Positions 9,730 to 18,822 of a DNA stretch of 64,000 nt are shown in pieces; the first letter of the stretch is position 1, and each line of letters begins with the position of its first letter. The stretch is from Solirubrobacter sp963724195 (GTDB lineage Bacteria > Actinomycetota > Thermoleophilia > Solirubrobacterales > Solirubrobacteraceae), in the NCBI GenBank assembly GCA_963724195.1, contig CAVRTQ010000002.1, positions 124,001-188,000 of the forward strand, given 5' to 3'. Below the pieces are notes generated by a model, which had not been told where the DNA came from, made no database searches, and saw only the letters and a list, made by a program, of their open reading frames with translations. Both the position numbers and the translations under genes were made by a program.

Positions 9730-10275
9730 GTGAGCGATCCCGACCGCCTTCACGAACACGAAAAGCCTCGGGCGCCCAAGCCCGAGCAGACCAAGCAGAA
9801 CGAGGATGCAGCGCCGCTGCACAACCTGGTCTCGAACGTGGGCAACCGCGCGTTCGGCGGCGCGATCGCGGCCCGGCAGGGCGCCGGGATCATGGAGGGC
9901 GGCCAGGTCCACAACTCCGTGCAGTCGAAGATCGACTCCACACGCGGCAGCGGCCAGAACCTGGATTCGGGCGTCGCCAACAAGCTCTCGCCGCAACTCG
10001 GCGACCTGTCGGATGTCCGCGTGCATACCGGCGACTACGCCAACGACCTCAATCACGCCGTGTCCGCGAAGGCGTTCGCGACCGGCACCGACGTCTACTT
10101 CGGCAAGGACCAGTACAAGCCGGGCTCGTCCGACGGCGACAAGCTGATCGCGCACGAGCTCGCCCACGTCGTCCAGCAGCGCGGCGCGCCGACGAGCGGG
10201 CCGCTCACCGTCTCCAACCCTGGCGATGCCATGGAGAACGAGGCGGACGCCGTGGCGGATAAAGCCAAAATTTGA
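9730..10275 (+). CDS. DUF4157 (eCIS core) domain protein with HExxH motif
   Basis: About 181 residues starting at GTG 9730. After a charged N-terminus the protein has the DUF4157 domain found in most extracellular contractile injection system loci and in many of their cargo proteins: LSPQLGDLSDVRVHTG, then TDVYFG and the metalloprotease-like HELAHVVQQRG near residue 142, ending ENEADAVADKA, which supplies a downstream Glu as a third ligand. In known systems the domain is proposed to process or help load toxins; this protein has no toxin domain and would be a stand-alone protease or loading factor. It is the first gene of the cluster, ahead of the ATPase. Confidence 0.85.
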   Translation: MSDPDRLHEHEKPRAPKPEQTKQNEDAAPLHNLVSNVGNRAFGGAIAARQGAGIMEGGQVHNSVQSKIDSTRGSGQNLDSGVANKLSPQLGDLSDVRVHTGDYANDLNHAVSAKAFATGTDVYFGKDQYKPGSSDGDKLIAHELAHVVQQRGAPTSGPLTVSNPGDAMENEADAVADKAKI

Positions 10276-10318
10276 AGTCAGACATCCCCTCCGCCCCACC
10301 CCGATCATCCGACCTTAA

Positions 10319-12292
10319 TTGACCGAGATCTCCTTCGGCTTCATCGACCGCCGCGTCATGGCGGCCGTCGAGCGTGTCGCCGCGTCGGACCCCGATCCCG
10401 GCGATCCGTTCCGCGGGCTCTACATCTCCGACGAGGTCGCGCTGCGGCTCTCGCAGGGCGACTCGTCGCTGGACGCGGACGGGCGGCTGCAGGAAGTCGT
10501 GCGAGCGCTCGGCCTGGATCTGCTGGAGGCCGCGGTGCTGGCCGTGTGCGCCGCCACCGAGCTCAACCCCCGCTACGGGCGCCTGTACGCGTACCTGCAG
10601 GACGACGTCACGCGCAAGCTGCCGTCGCCGCGGCTCGTCGGGCAGCTGCTCGAGGGCGAGGGGCTCACGCCCGCGGACGTGATGGTGGCCTTCGACGCGA
10701 GCGGGCGCCTGCGGGCGCGCGGCGCGCTGAAGCTGCTCGGGGACGCGCAGACGCCGCTCGCCGAGCGGCCGATCAAGATCGCCGACCGGCTCGCCGCCGT
10801 GCTGCTCGGCGGGCGCATGGACGAGTCCGCCCAGCCGACGCGGCTGCGGCTGGTCGAGCTGCCGTCGCACGCCCCGGGGCGCCAAGAGGCGGTGGAGACG
10901 ATGGCGGCGCTGCTCGCGCGCGAGAGCCATCTGCCGATCGTGCTGGCCGGGCCCGACGCCGACACGCTGATCGCCACCGCGCTGGGCCGGCCGATGGTGG
11001 CCGTGCACGTGCGCGACCTCACCGACAAGGACACGATGGCCGAGGCCGCGCTGGTCAGCGCGCTCGAGGGCCGGCCGATCATCTGCGAAGGGCTCGAGGA
11101 CATCGAGCCGGGCGAGCGCGGGAAGCTGCTGCGCGCGATCGAGGCGCGGCCCGAGCGCACGCTGCTGGTCGCGCCGAACCGCACCGCCGCGCTGGCGCTG
11201 GGCGAGCGGACCGTGCTGCTGGTGGAGGCCGGCCCGCCGTCGTTCGGCGAGCGCCGCCAGGCCTGGTCGGACCTCAGCGGCGTGGCCGACACCGAGGACG
11301 TGGCCGCGAAGTTCCGGCTGTCGATGACGCAGATCATCGAAGCGGCCGAGGTCGCGCGGCTGTCCGCGGTGGCGCGCGGGGTGCCCGGGCCTGAGCAGAC
11401 CGACCTCGACGCCGGCGCCCGCCAGGCCTCCTCGTCCAAGCTGGGCGAGCTCGCCGCCCGGCTCCCGCCCGGCTATCAGTGGTCGGACCTCGTGGTCCCG
11501 CCCAAGCAGGCCGAGCAGCTGCAGTCGATCAGCGCCTACCTGCGCCACCGCGACCGCGTGCTCTCCGAGTGGGGCTACGAGCGGACCGTCTCCCGCACCC
11601 AGGGCCTGAAGGTCCTGTTCGCGGGCGAGTCCGGCACGGGCAAGACGATGGGCGCGCAGGTCATCGCCGCCGAGCTGGGGCTGGAGATCTTCCGCGTGGA
11701 CCTCGCCACCACGGTGTCCAAGTACATCGGTGAGACCGAGAAGAACCTGGACCGCATCTTCGGCGCCGCCGAGGGCTCGAACGCGATCCTGTTCTTCGAC
11801 GAGGCCGACGCCTTGTTCGGCAAGCGCTCGGAGACCAGCGACTCCCACGACCGCTACGCGAACATCGAAGTCGCCTACCTGCTGCAGAAGATGGAGGGCT
11901 ACCCGGGCGCCGTCATCCTCGCGACGAACTTCCGCCGCAACATCGACGACGCCTTCATCCGCCGCCTGGACTTCGTGATCGACTTCCCCTTCCCGGAGAA
12001 GGAGGACCGGCGCCGGATCTGGAGCAAGGTCCTCCCGCCCGAGGCGCCGCTCGCCGAGGACATCGACCTCGACTTCCTGTCGGAGAAGTTCAAGCTCAGC
12101 GGCGGCGCGATCCGCAACTGCTCGCTGTCCGCCGCCTTCCAGGCCGCCGACGAGGACTCCCCGATCGCCATGAAGCACCTCGTCCGCGCCGTCGCGAACG
12201 AGTACGGCAAGCAGGGCCGCCTCACGCTCGAGGCCGACTTCGGGATGTTCCACGAGGTCATCAAGGTCGGCGCGCGCGCCAACGGCGACTGA
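10319..12292 (+). CDS. AAA+ ATPase of the contractile injection system (Afp15/Pvc15-like)
   Basis: 657 residues. The N-terminal 430 residues are a helical region specific to CIS ATPases; the C-terminal AAA+ module has Walker A GESGTGKT (about residue 437), Walker B ILFFDEADALFG, the sensor ATNFR and arginine-finger region DDAFIRRLDF. In Afp/PVC-type particles the equivalent ATPase is needed for assembly or cargo loading and is not part of the finished particle. The start chosen is TTG 10319, 43 bases after the DUF4157 gene; ATG 10358 is an alternative. It meets the opposite-strand SGNH gene tail-to-tail with only 3 bases between stops. Confidence 0.9.
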   Translation: MTEISFGFIDRRVMAAVERVAASDPDPGDPFRGLYISDEVALRLSQGDSSLDADGRLQEVVRALGLDLLEAAVLAVCAATELNPRYGRLYAYLQDDVTRKLPSPRLVGQLLEGEGLTPADVMVAFDASGRLRARGALKLLGDAQTPLAERPIKIADRLAAVLLGGRMDESAQPTRLRLVELPSHAPGRQEAVETMAALLARESHLPIVLAGPDADTLIATALGRPMVAVHVRDLTDKDTMAEAALVSALEGRPIICEGLEDIEPGERGKLLRAIEARPERTLLVAPNRTAALALGERTVLLVEAGPPSFGERRQAWSDLSGVADTEDVAAKFRLSMTQIIEAAEVARLSAVARGVPGPEQTDLDAGARQASSSKLGELAARLPPGYQWSDLVVPPKQAEQLQSISAYLRHRDRVLSEWGYERTVSRTQGLKVLFAGESGTGKTMGAQVIAAELGLEIFRVDLATTVSKYIGETEKNLDRIFGAAEGSNAILFFDEADALFGKRSETSDSHDRYANIEVAYLLQKMEGYPGAVILATNFRRNIDDAFIRRLDFVIDFPFPEKEDRRRIWSKVLPPEAPLAEDIDLDFLSEKFKLSGGAIRNCSLSAAFQAADEDSPIAMKHLVRAVANEYGKQGRLTLEADFGMFHEVIKVGARANGD

Positions 12293-12295
12293 GGC

Positions 12296-13141
12296 CTAGC
12301 CCGCGCGGTCGACCGCGCGGCCGATGTACGGGCCGAGCGTGCGCGAGAAGTTCTGGGTCAGGTGGTCCTGGTCCTTGTGGACGAGGACGCCGCCGACGAC
12401 CGGGAAGCACTGCTTGCTGGAGCAGAAGAACGGCGTGAGGTCGATGACGGTGCGGCCGAGCTGCTGCGCGGCGACGGCGGTCGCGTCGGTCACGAGGGCG
12501 CGGTTGCGCGGGATCGCGCACTGCGTGCCCGGCGTGAGCTTGCGGCGCACCGCGCGGCGGATGCAGTCGGGCGTCGACACGCGCGCGGTCGGCGTGTCGC
12601 GGAGCACGAACACGCGCGTGACGGACGGCGGGAGGGCGCGCAGGGCGGCGACGTGGCCCTGGACCTTGTAGCCCATGCCCTTCTCGGCCATCGGGAGCCG
12701 CGCGTTGTTGGAGACGAACACGGACGCCACCTCCGGGTGGGAGGCCAGCCAGGCGACCACGCGCTGGTTGTAGGCCACGCAGTCACTCGCGCCCGCCTCG
12801 GTCGGCGCGGGCTCCGAGTAGGAGAACGGGCAGTGCGGGCGGGCGAACTCGACCACCCGCCAGCGGCGGGACTTCGCGAGCGCGTCCATCCCGGCCCGCC
12901 AGTGCCCGGCGTGCGAGTCGCCGACCAGCGCGACGGTCGCCAGCGGGACGTGCGAGCCGTAGGTGCACGAGTCGGCGAGGTCGCCGCGCGCGCAGGCGAC
13001 GTTCGGCGTGATCAGCGCCTCGTCGGGCGTCGGCGTGACGCGCTTGCTGTCATCCACGCACGACTTCTCGGGGTCCCTCGCGGCCGCGCCCACGCACGGC
13101 TTCTGCGCAGCGTCGGCCGTGCCGGCGAACAGCGCCAGCAC
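12296..13141 (-). CDS. Exported SGNH-fold protein (acyltransferase-3-associated type)
   Basis: About 281 residues from GTG 13141, with a short hydrophobic start and ADA cleavage-like site. The fold matches the SGNH domain usually fused to acyltransferase-3 (OafA-like) membrane proteins: block I ALVGDSHAGHWR supplies the Ser, and KDQDHLT supplies the Asp and His. Such domains transfer or remove acetyl groups on cell-surface glycans. The usual membrane half is absent here; the MBOAT protein two genes upstream could provide acyl transfer across the membrane. It is the last gene of the opposite-strand cassette within the injection cluster. Confidence 0.75.
   Translation of the reverse strand: MLALFAGTADAAQKPCVGAAARDPEKSCVDDSKRVTPTPDEALITPNVACARGDLADSCTYGSHVPLATVALVGDSHAGHWRAGMDALAKSRRWRVVEFARPHCPFSYSEPAPTEAGASDCVAYNQRVVAWLASHPEVASVFVSNNARLPMAEKGMGYKVQGHVAALRALPPSVTRVFVLRDTPTARVSTPDCIRRAVRRKLTPGTQCAIPRNRALVTDATAVAAQQLGRTVIDLTPFFCSSKQCFPVVGGVLVHKDQDHLTQNFSRTLGPYIGRAVDRAG
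12301..12320. repeat. 20-bp perfect palindrome at a convergent gene junction
   Basis: CCGCGCGGTCGACCGCGCGG reads the same on both strands. It lies 8 bases beyond the AAA+ ATPase stop and inside the last codons of the convergent SGNH gene. It could act as a two-way transcription stop or a protein site; there is no T-run on either side. Confidence 0.5.
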
Positions 13142-13196
13142 GACGACCGCGAGGGCCGAGATCGCGAAGCGATCTAAGCCGAAGTGGGCACGCGCC

Positions 13197-13226
13197 GGCG
13201 CCAGCCGGCCGCGCCCACCTGGCGCC
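13197..13226 (-). terminator. Possible hairpin terminator
   Basis: GGCGCCAG and CTGGCGCC form a perfect 8-bp stem with a 14-base loop directly after the stop of the small Cys-rich protein gene. There is no U-tract, so this may only be an RNA 3'-end hairpin. Confidence 0.3.
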
Positions 13227-13228
13227 TG

Positions 13229-13567
13229 TCACGTGTTCTGCTGGTACGTCAGCGTGACCTTCTTGCCGCCGCTGCGCGAGCAGGTGACGCGGCCGTTGAT
13301 CTCGGTGGAGATCGTGGTGCGGGTCTCACGGCAGGAGAACTTGCGGACCTTGGACGTGCAGCGGCCCTTCACGCTCGACCTGGTCCGGCACTTGTGGAAC
13401 GCGAGCGCGACCTTGGAGGCCTCGCTGCAGCTGACCTTGGTCGCCTTCAGCGACGTGAAGTAGCCCGAGCCCGGGTACTTCGGCGGCGTGCAGGTCGCAG
13501 CTTGCGCCGACGCGGGCAGAGCCACGAGGAACGCCAGCGCGGCGACGAAAACGGCGATTCGAGACAT
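13229..13567 (-). CDS. Small secreted cysteine-rich protein
   Basis: 112 residues. A signal peptide (MSRIAVFVAALAFLVALP, cleavage after AQA) precedes a basic mature domain with six Cys (ATCTP, VSCSE, HKCRT, GRCTS, FSCRE, VTCSR) that could form three disulfides. The ATG at 13567 has an AAGGA site at good distance. It sits between the two SGNH genes on the same strand, 14 bases from the GDSL gene, so it is probably co-transcribed. Small basic exported domains of this kind recur in Solirubrobacter-type genomes; no function known. Confidence 0.7.
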   Translation of the reverse strand: MSRIAVFVAALAFLVALPASAQAATCTPPKYPGSGYFTSLKATKVSCSEASKVALAFHKCRTRSSVKGRCTSKVRKFSCRETRTTISTEINGRVTCSRSGGKKVTLTYQQNT

Positions 13568-13580
13568 TTGGAGCGGTCCT

Positions 13581-14593
13581 TCAGTAGGTGAAATCCTGTC
13601 CGAGTCTCGCCAAAACCGTCTCGGCGAGCAACCCGGCACCCTCATCATTCAGGTGGATCCCATCAGCGGCCCGAACGATGCGGCGTCGCCCGTCGATCGA
13701 GATCGCGTCCTGGTATCCGCGGGGCGCGAACTGCGCCACCGTATCGATCACGCGGACCTGGCTGGCCCAAGGCTGCGCCGCGACGCGCACGGCCGCGTTG
13801 ACGACGCGCCCGATCTTGGCGCGCTCGCCGTCCTCCGGCGTGGGCACGGTGATCCAGTACACCCGCGAGTTCCCGCCCTGGCGGTAGGTGTCCACCATCC
13901 GGCGCGCGCGGTTGGCGTACAGCGCCGCCCAGTCGGCCGAGCAGCACTCGACCTCCTTGCCGCTCGCGTCCTCCATCGGGAAGCCTTCGTTGGCGCCGAT
14001 GAACACGATCGTCGCGTCCGGCTTCTCCTTGCGCACCTGCGTGGTCGAGAGCTCGCCCCAGTCGAGCAGGAACGCCTTGGAGATGCCGGTCCCGAGCCGC
14101 ACGTCCGGCACCACCTTCACGCCGCGGTCCGCCAGCGCCTCGCCGAGCTTCGCGTCCAGCGGCTGGGTCATCGAGTCGCCCGTCACGAGCAGCGTCCGCA
14201 GTCGCTGCTTGCGCGGCGCGGCCGCGCCGATCGCCGCCGGGTCGAACGCGTCCGCGGTGACCGGCGGGAGCTCGCCCCCGGCCTGCGCGGCGACGTTCTC
14301 GAACCCGCCGCCGCCGTCGAGCGCCTCGTCGGGTGAGAGGAACGCGAGCGCGTCGTCGACCGCGTCGCCGAACGGCAGCGCGTCGGCGATCGCACCCGCC
14401 GGCTCGCCGAAGAACAGCACGACGTCGCGATCCCAGCCCGGGTCCATCCGCTCGCCCTGCGCGCGCAGCCCGTCGCCCTTGAAGATCGACGAGCAGCACC
14501 GCGCACACGAGCAGCGCGATACACGCCGTCGCGCGCCCGGAACCGGGTCAGCCCGTTGCGGTCGAAGCGGTTCATCAGGGAGTCGTCGGGCAT
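13581..14593 (-). CDS. Membrane-anchored SGNH/GDSL hydrolase, partner of MBOAT (two frameshifts)
   Basis: About 336 residues. The start ATG 14593 gives a cytosolic segment, then a transmembrane helix (IALLVCAVLLV) revealed only when a +1 change near 14520 is corrected; another +1 change lies near 14489. The outer domain has the SGNH block I LLVTGDSMTQ, an oxyanion Asn in FIGANEG and the catalytic pair in DGIHLND. Proteins of this type (AlgX/AlgJ, DltD, PatB-like) act outside the membrane with an MBOAT protein to acylate surface polymers. Start overlaps the MBOAT stop by 19 bases, so the two are coupled. Confidence 0.75.
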
Positions 14594-15993
14594 GGTCGTG
14601 CTAGAAATCGGAAGTAGATGAACGGGGCCACGCCCTGACTGGACACGGTCGCGGCGACCAGCGCGATGACCACGGCCAGCCCAGCGCCTAGTAACACCGG
14701 ATTCGTGCTCTCGATGCGCACCTGCACCCGCTCGACCGTCCGCTCGGGCGCGAGCTGCAGCCCGATCACCGCCAGGATCATGAGCGCGATCGGCACCGTG
14801 AAGAGAGTGGCAGGGCCGGGGTCGAGCATGCGCGAGATGTAGGTCTCGAAGATCTCCATGTTCGGTGAGCGGAACAGGATCCACCCGAACACGACCAGGT
14901 GGAAGGTGACCGCCCAGCGCAGCCAGGCAGGGAACTTCACCCGCCCCTTCCACGCGTGCTCGATGCAGAGCATCGTCCCGTGGAAGAACCCCCACAGCAC
15001 GAACGGCCACGCCGCCCCGTGCCAGAGCCCGCCGAGCGCCATCGTCAGCATCAGGTTGCGGTAGGTCTTCCACTTGCCCTTGCGGTTGCCGCCGAGCGGG
15101 ATGTAGAGGAAGTCGCGCAAGAAGCGCGAGAGCGTCATGTGCCAGCGGCGCCAGAAGTCGCTGAAGCCGGTCGCTCGGTACGGCGAGCGGAAGTTCTGCG
15201 GGAACACGAAGCCCATCAGCAGCGCGAGCCCGATCGCCATGTCCGTGTAGCCGCTGAAGTCGCAGTAGATCTGGGCCGTGTAGGCGTAGGCGGCGAGCCA
15301 CAGGTCCGGCGCGGCGTACGCGTCCGGCACGGCGAACACGGGGTCCACGACCTCGCGGGCGAGCGTGTCGGCGATCGCGAGCTTCTTCACCAGCCCGAGC
15401 GCGATCAGCGCGATGCCGGAGCCCACCGCGACCTTCTTCGGGTCCGGCGGCTGCTGGAGCTGCGGCAGGAACTCGCGCGCCCGCACGATCGGCCCGGCGA
15501 CCAGGTGCGGGAAGAACTCAGGTAGATCGCGACGTCGATCATCGACGCCGGCTCCACCAGCCGCCGCTTGACGTCGACGACGTAGGAGATCGCCTGGAAG
15601 GTGAAGAACGAGACGCCGACCGGCAGCGCGATCGTCAGCAACGGCAGCGGCAGCCCCATGCCGGTCTCGCGCAGCGCGTCGTCGACGTTCGCGACGAAGA
15701 ACCCGTAGTACTTGAAGACGCCCAGGGTGAGCAGGTCGAGCGTGACCGCCACGCCCAGGATCCACGATCGCGCCCGCTCGCTCTCGCGTGCGCGCGATCA
15801 GCACCGCCGCCCACTGGTTCCCGACGGTGATCCCCGCCAGCAGCACGCAGAAGCGCCAGTCCGCGTAGCCGTAGAAGACGTAGCTCGCGACGATGATGAA
15901 GGGCTTCCAGATGGCCTGCCGCTTCATCAGCGCCCACGAGAGAACGAGGACGACCGGGAAGAACAGCGCGAACTGGACGGTCGGGAAAAGCAC
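14575..15993 (-). CDS. MBOAT-family O-acyltransferase (AlgI-like)
   Basis: About 472 residues with many transmembrane helices. The MBOAT signature is complete: WRRWHMTLSRFLRDFLYIPLG contains the first conserved His, and GLWHGAAW the invariant active-site His. These proteins carry acyl groups across the membrane for O-acetylation of alginate, peptidoglycan or other glycans. Two compensating frame changes (near 15780 and 15520) displace about 85 residues in the middle; in the shifted frame that segment reads as good MBOAT sequence (FKYYGFFV, SFFTFQAISYVVDV), so the protein is whole. It forms a cassette with the SGNH genes downstream. The polymer it modifies is unknown. Confidence 0.85.
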   Translation of the reverse strand: MLFPTVQFALFFPVVLVLSWALMKRQAIWKPFIIVASYVFYGYADWRFCVLLAGITVGNQWAAVLIARTRERAGAIVDPGRGGHARPAHPGRLQVLRVLRRERRRRAARDRHGAAAAVADDRAAGRRLVLHLPGDLLRRRRQAAAGGAGVDDRRRDLPEFFPHLVAGPIVRAREFLPQLQQPPDPKKVAVGSGIALIALGLVKKLAIADTLAREVVDPVFAVPDAYAAPDLWLAAYAYTAQIYCDFSGYTDMAIGLALLMGFVFPQNFRSPYRATGFSDFWRRWHMTLSRFLRDFLYIPLGGNRKGKWKTYRNLMLTMALGGLWHGAAWPFVLWGFFHGTMLCIEHAWKGRVKFPAWLRWAVTFHLVVFGWILFRSPNMEIFETYISRMLDPGPATLFTVPIALMILAVIGLQLAPERTVERVQVRIESTNPVLLGAGLAVVIALVAATVSSQGVAPFIYFRFLARPCPTTP

Positions 15994-16046
15994 GGCGGGG
16001 ACAGGCGAGCCAACGCGGCAGCCGGCTAGCGGGCCATGCGGATCGC

Positions 16047-17463
16047 TTAGGGTTCCAGCAGGAACAAACGGGTGAGCTCGACCAGGTTGCGCTCAAGGTC
16101 GTGCTCGCCCAGCTCGACGCCCACCGCCTCGGCCAGGTCGGCGCGGATCGCCGCCCGGTCGCGGGTCCCGTCCAGCAGCGTGATCAGCTTGCGCGCCGCC
16201 GGCTCCTCCATCCGCACCCGCATGTAGGCGAGCGAGACCATGTCGGCGCCGCGCGCCGCCTGCCAGCGGGCCAACCGCGACGCGGTCGGCCGCTCGCCCG
16301 GCTCCGTCGCCGCCCGCAGCGGCCCGGCGTGCGGCATCAGGCGCTCGCGCCGGAAGCCGTCGAGCAGTGCCTCCGCCAGTGCCTGGGGCTCGGCCCCGAG
16401 CAGCTCCTGCAGCGTCGCGAACGAGACCGCGCGGGGGCGCTGCTCGTCGAGTACACGGAACGCGTCCGCGGTCAGCCCGACCTCCAGCGGCTCGGCGTTC
16501 GGCCGGACCGCCCAGTGCAGGCCCATGGTCCGTTCGGGCAACGCGCTCGATCGTGGCCTCGGGCCCTCCCGCGTGACAGACGATGCTCTGCCGGAAGTGG
16601 CGCCCGATCAGCAGGTCGCTGAGGTTCTCGAACGCGATCCGGTCACCGTCCGCAAGGTTCCACACGTGCGGCTCGACGCCCGCGGGGAGCATCTCCGAGC
16701 GCAGGCTGTAGAGGTCCGCCTCGCCCACGTAGGCGAGCCCGTGCCCGGCCGCGTGGCCGGCGAACTCCGCGAACCAGCGGGGCTTCCAGCTCTCGCTCAG
16801 GTCGTCGTGCACGAGCCGGTAGCTCTGGGCGTCGGCCAGGGCCGGCACCTCGCGCCCGAGCAGCATGCCGTAGGTGTCGGAGTCGCTCACCCGCTGCTCG
16901 TTGAGGAAGCGGTAGAGCTCCTGGGCCTTCGTGGCCTTCGCCTCCGCGCCGACCTCGTCGCGGGCGTGCCAGAGGCCGGCGTCCCGCAACAGGCGCCGGA
17001 AGTAGCCGCCGGGCTGCGCGTTGAAGGAGACGTACGCGATCCCGCCGGGAGCGAGCGAGGCCTTGATCGTCTGCAGCAGCGCGTCGTCGGCTTCCTCCGG
17101 CATCCAGCCGTACACGCCGTGGGCGATCACGTAGTCGAATTGGCCCAGTTTCCCGTTCGTCAGCCCGCGGACGTCCTCCACCCGGAACTCCGCGTTGGTG
17201 AGCCCGATCTCGCGGACCGCCAGCTGCGCTTCGGCGATGGCCGTCGGCGCGAGATCCACCCCCACCACGCTCAGCCCGGGGGTGGCCGCCGCCATCGCCA
17301 GCAGGTTGCCGCCGGCGCCGCAGCCGATCTCCAGCACGCGCGAGGCGAACGGATCGGGCGGCTCGAGGCCGTGCAGGGTCGCGACCGTACCCAGCCGGTC
17401 CGGATGCGTCTGCGCATACGGGAAGTTGGAGTAACGGACTTCGTCGTAGATCGTCTGAGACAT
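16047..17463 (-). CDS. SAM-dependent methyltransferase with C-terminal methyltransferase-regulatory domain
   Basis: About 471 residues. The N-terminal class I methyltransferase domain has motif I VLEIGCGAGGNLLAMA and the acidic residue at VVGVDLAP for AdoMet. The middle and C-terminal parts match the methyltransferase regulatory domain (PF10119-type) found fused to such enzymes, often next to envelope or motility genes. One +1 frame change near 16545 separates the last 150 residues, which continue in good coding sequence. Start ATG 17463 is 51 bases from the divergent DUF4255 start. Substrate unknown; position suggests a link to the acyl cassette or to the injection system. Confidence 0.75.
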
Positions 17464-17501
17464 GAGGGCGGGAATCTTCACACCGCAGTCCACGTCACAG
17501 G

Positions 17502-17507
17502 TAGGGT
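17502..17507 (+). promoter_or_regulatory. Candidate -10 element (TAGGGT) for the sheath-operon promoter
   Basis: TAGGGT ends 7 bases before GTG 17515. It may be a -10 box for a leaderless transcript running into the DUF4255-sheath-tube operon. The same bases could instead be read as a purine-rich ribosome site. Confidence 0.35.
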
Positions 17508-17514
17508 GCCCAAC

Positions 17515-18363
17515 GTGCTGACGATCAACGTGCCGCTGAACACGATGCTCGCGGACCTCGACGAGACGCTGCGCGACCTGCTGAAGGCCGAGCTCGAGCG
17601 TCACGGCTTCGAGGGCGTGGACATCGAGTTCGATGCTCCTTCACGGGAGTGGTCCGGTCAGCTCTCCAAACCGACGGTCAACCTGTTCCTGTACGACCTG
17701 CGCGAGGCCGAGAGCCTGCGCACCAGCGAATGGCCGCGGGCCACGAGCAGCAACGGCCGCCGCGTCGAGACGCGGCCGCCGATGATGATGGAGTGCTCGT
17801 ACGCCGTGACCGCCTGGACACAGGCCGTCGAGGACGAGCACCGCCTGCTGAGCCAGGTCCTCGCGATCCTCTTCGCCTATCCCCAGATCCCCGAGGAGCG
17901 CCTGAACGGGCGGCTCGCCGGCGGGGCGCAGGCGTACCCCATCAAGGGACGGATCGGGCAGGGCAAGGGCGAGAAGGCGGACTTCTGGAGCGCGGTGGGC
18001 GGCCAGTACAAGGTCTCCCTCGACTACGTCGTGCGGCTCTCGGTGGAGTCCGGCGCGCGTGTCGAGCGTGGCCCGGAGGTCCGTACGCAGACGATTCGCA
18101 CGTCGTTGACCGACGCTCCGCGCACCGTGCTCGAGATGCACCGCTCCACCGGGCGCGTCAGCGACAAAGCCGGCGAGCCGGTGCCGGACGTGTGGGTCAC
18201 GCTGCCCGATCTCGGCGCCTGGTCGTCCAGCAACCCGCAGGGCACGTTCCGTTTCGACCGCCTTCCTCCCGGCCTGCACCGGCTACTCGCCCGCACCGCC
18301 GACGGCCGCGAGGCCGACGCGCTGCTGCAAGTCCCCGGAGCGGGTGTCGACCTAGTCATATGA
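17515..18363 (+). CDS. DUF4255 protein, CIS cap/terminator (Pvc16-like) with extra beta domain
   Basis: 282 residues from GTG 17515. The first 190 residues match DUF4255, which in Afp/PVC-like particles caps the tube and sheath at the end distal to the baseplate (LNTMLADLDETLRDLLK, PTVNLFLYDLREAESLR, SYAVTAWTQAVEDEHRLLSQVL). The last 75 residues are a carboxypeptidase-regulatory-like beta sandwich (GEPVPDVWVTL, GTFRFDRLPPG), which simple Pvc16 proteins lack. A cap carrying such a domain could attach the particle to something else. It begins the main structural operon, followed by the pseudo-receiver and sheath. Confidence 0.85.
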   Translation: MLTINVPLNTMLADLDETLRDLLKAELERHGFEGVDIEFDAPSREWSGQLSKPTVNLFLYDLREAESLRTSEWPRATSSNGRRVETRPPMMMECSYAVTAWTQAVEDEHRLLSQVLAILFAYPQIPEERLNGRLAGGAQAYPIKGRIGQGKGEKADFWSAVGGQYKVSLDYVVRLSVESGARVERGPEVRTQTIRTSLTDAPRTVLEMHRSTGRVSDKAGEPVPDVWVTLPDLGAWSSSNPQGTFRFDRLPPGLHRLLARTADGREADALLQVPGAGVDLVI

Positions 18364-18444
18364 ACACGCGTCACGGCACGGATTGCCCGAATGGCTGCCT
18401 GACAGCCTCTGGCCTTCTCGAAGGATCCGCAGCAAGGTGTGGGC

Positions 18445-18813
18445 ATGGCGATTGAGCCCGGCCCCCGCGTCCTGCTCGGAAACCTCGGACCGATCATGCG
18501 AGTCGGCATGAATCGTGTCCTCATCGAGGAGGGCTGCGAAGTGGTCGGTCATGAGGACCGGCCCAGCGCCATCATCGGGGCCGCACACCGTCTGCGCCCC
18601 GACATCGTGGTGCTCGATCTGGACAACGGGTCGTCGCATGAGCTCGCACAGCTCGTGCGCGGCGCGTCTCCGGAAACCACCGTCGTGCTCTGGGCCCGCG
18701 AAGAGGACTTGATGGAAGTCCTCGAGCCGGTCTGGAATACATCTCGCCTCGTCGCCGTCCCGATTGTCGAGCGACTGCGAAGCGAACTGAGCGGCCAGCA
18801 CGTCCACGAGTGA
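18445..18813 (+). CDS. Stand-alone degenerate receiver-domain protein
   Basis: 122 residues with the receiver fold of response regulators but no output domain. The phospho-acceptor Asp position is kept (DIVVLDLD), yet the acidic pair near the N-terminus is gone (VLLGNLGPIMR in place of the usual DD) and the conserved Lys near the C-terminus is replaced (VAVPIVE). Mg-dependent phosphorylation is therefore doubtful and the protein probably works as a binding module. It is located between the cap and sheath genes, 9 bases before the sheath, so it is expressed with the particle. ATG 18445 is chosen over GTG 18439. Confidence 0.75.
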   Translation: MAIEPGPRVLLGNLGPIMRVGMNRVLIEEGCEVVGHEDRPSAIIGAAHRLRPDIVVLDLDNGSSHELAQLVRGASPETTVVLWAREEDLMEVLEPVWNTSRLVAVPIVERLRSELSGQHVHE

Positions 18814-18822
18814 AGGAGTGAC

